64,000 nt of DNA from Candidatus Pelagibacter communis (GTDB taxonomy: Bacteria > Pseudomonadota > Alphaproteobacteria > Pelagibacterales > Pelagibacteraceae): contig NZ_CVSF01000068.1 of the NCBI RefSeq assembly GCF_001179925.1, positions 99,520-163,519 of the forward strand, read 5' to 3'. The notes beneath the pieces are model-generated. The model saw nothing but the letters and a program-made list of their open reading frames with translations, was not told the DNA's origin and did not search any database. The position numbers were made by a program, and so were the translations under genes. Each line of letters opens with the position of its first letter. The first letter of the stretch is position 1. Positions 63,917 to 64,000 of this stretch are shown in pieces.

Positions 63917-64000
63917 TTACTTTTTCTCCTCTTTTGGAGCTTCTGCTTTTGGAGCCTCTTCCTTTTTAGCTTCTGCTTTTGGAGCCTCTTCCTTTTTAGC
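63917..64000 (-). CDS. rpsP: C-terminal end of a lysine/alanine/glutamate-rich protein, probable ribosomal protein S16 tail (partial)
   Basis: The minus-strand frame is open from the window edge to a TAA at 63917-63919 and gives 27 residues made only of A, K, E and P. It includes a decapeptide repeat of the AKKEEAPKAE type. Its place directly before trmD-rplS matches rpsP, and SAR11 S16 proteins can carry such tails. The S16 core is outside the window, so identity rests on gene order. Confidence 0.65.
   Translation of the reverse strand, partial: AKKEEAPKAEAKKEEAPKAEAPKEEKK
63941..64000 (-). repeat. Exact 30-base tandem repeat within the rpsP tail
   Basis: Bases 63941-63970 and 63971-64000 are identical copies of a 30-base unit, encoding two identical decapeptides. 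A partial further copy lies at 63929-63940. The repeat may continue beyond the window. It could change in copy number by slippage. Confidence 0.9.

Overview
The window is a very AT-rich, tightly packed stretch of a marine alphaproteobacterial chromosome. It almost certainly comes from the SAR11 clade (Candidatus Pelagibacter or a close relative). The evidence is the low GC content, gene gaps mostly under 30 bases, a Pelagibacter-type DMSP demethylase (DmdA), a class I lysyl-tRNA synthetase, a SAM-II riboswitch before metX, and the alphaproteobacterial gene orders mdh-sucCD-sucAB-lpd, atpHAGDC and leuCDB/asd/sdhCDAB. I found no tRNA or rRNA gene, mobile element, CRISPR array, phage gene or origin. 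No gene-free stretch exceeds 200 bases.

Layout. 1-4274 (minus): polA, then a ChvG/ChvI-like two-component pair whose kinase runs off the left edge. 4388-5495: the biotin transporter bioY, convergent with an orphan RegA/ActR regulator. 5646-8765: a polyamine operon of class III PLP decarboxylase, deoxyhypusine-synthase-like protein and ureohydrolase. 8749-12274 (minus): lysK, pyrD, rpmB and a queuosine-precursor transporter. 12363-16019: trkH, ampG and an NlpC/P60 peptidase. 16016-17995 (minus): hisC and tyrA. 18068-20623: a SAM-II-controlled metX-metW-gloB operon. 20633-27212: rplU-rpmA-obgE-proBA-nadD-rsfS-ctpA-rppH. 27204-31989 (minus): the F1 ATP synthase operon. 32098-42684 (minus): mdh-sucCDAB-lpd-priA. 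42745-49944: a small secreted unknown and a catabolic island made of a TRAP transporter, an iron alcohol dehydrogenase, a CoA-acylating semialdehyde dehydrogenase and an IclR regulator. 49934-64000 (minus): one unbroken co-directional series, rpsP-trmD-rplS-leuCDB-dmdC-dmdB-hydrolase-dmdA-asd-sdhCDAB.

How it works together. The dmd block takes DMSP through methylmercaptopropionate to methylthioacryloyl-CoA, supplying C1 units and reduced sulfur. metX/metW prepare the carbon acceptor for methionine. The TCA operon, SDH and F1 ATPase form the energy core. The TRAP/Fe-ADH/MmsA island looks like an oxidation route for a short hydroxy acid and resembles dddB-dddC modules.

Most notable observations: (1) SdhC and SdhD lack every position expected to ligate heme b, and SdhD contains no histidine; (2) an alpha/beta hydrolase with an intact triad is embedded in the dmd genes, where no dmdD is present; (3) the polyamine trio has an unexplained product; (4) the SAM-II aptamer is followed by a perfect A8C/GT8 inverted repeat; (5) a terminator-like hairpin splits dctP from dctQM; (6) all five convergent gene pairs overlap at their 3' ends.
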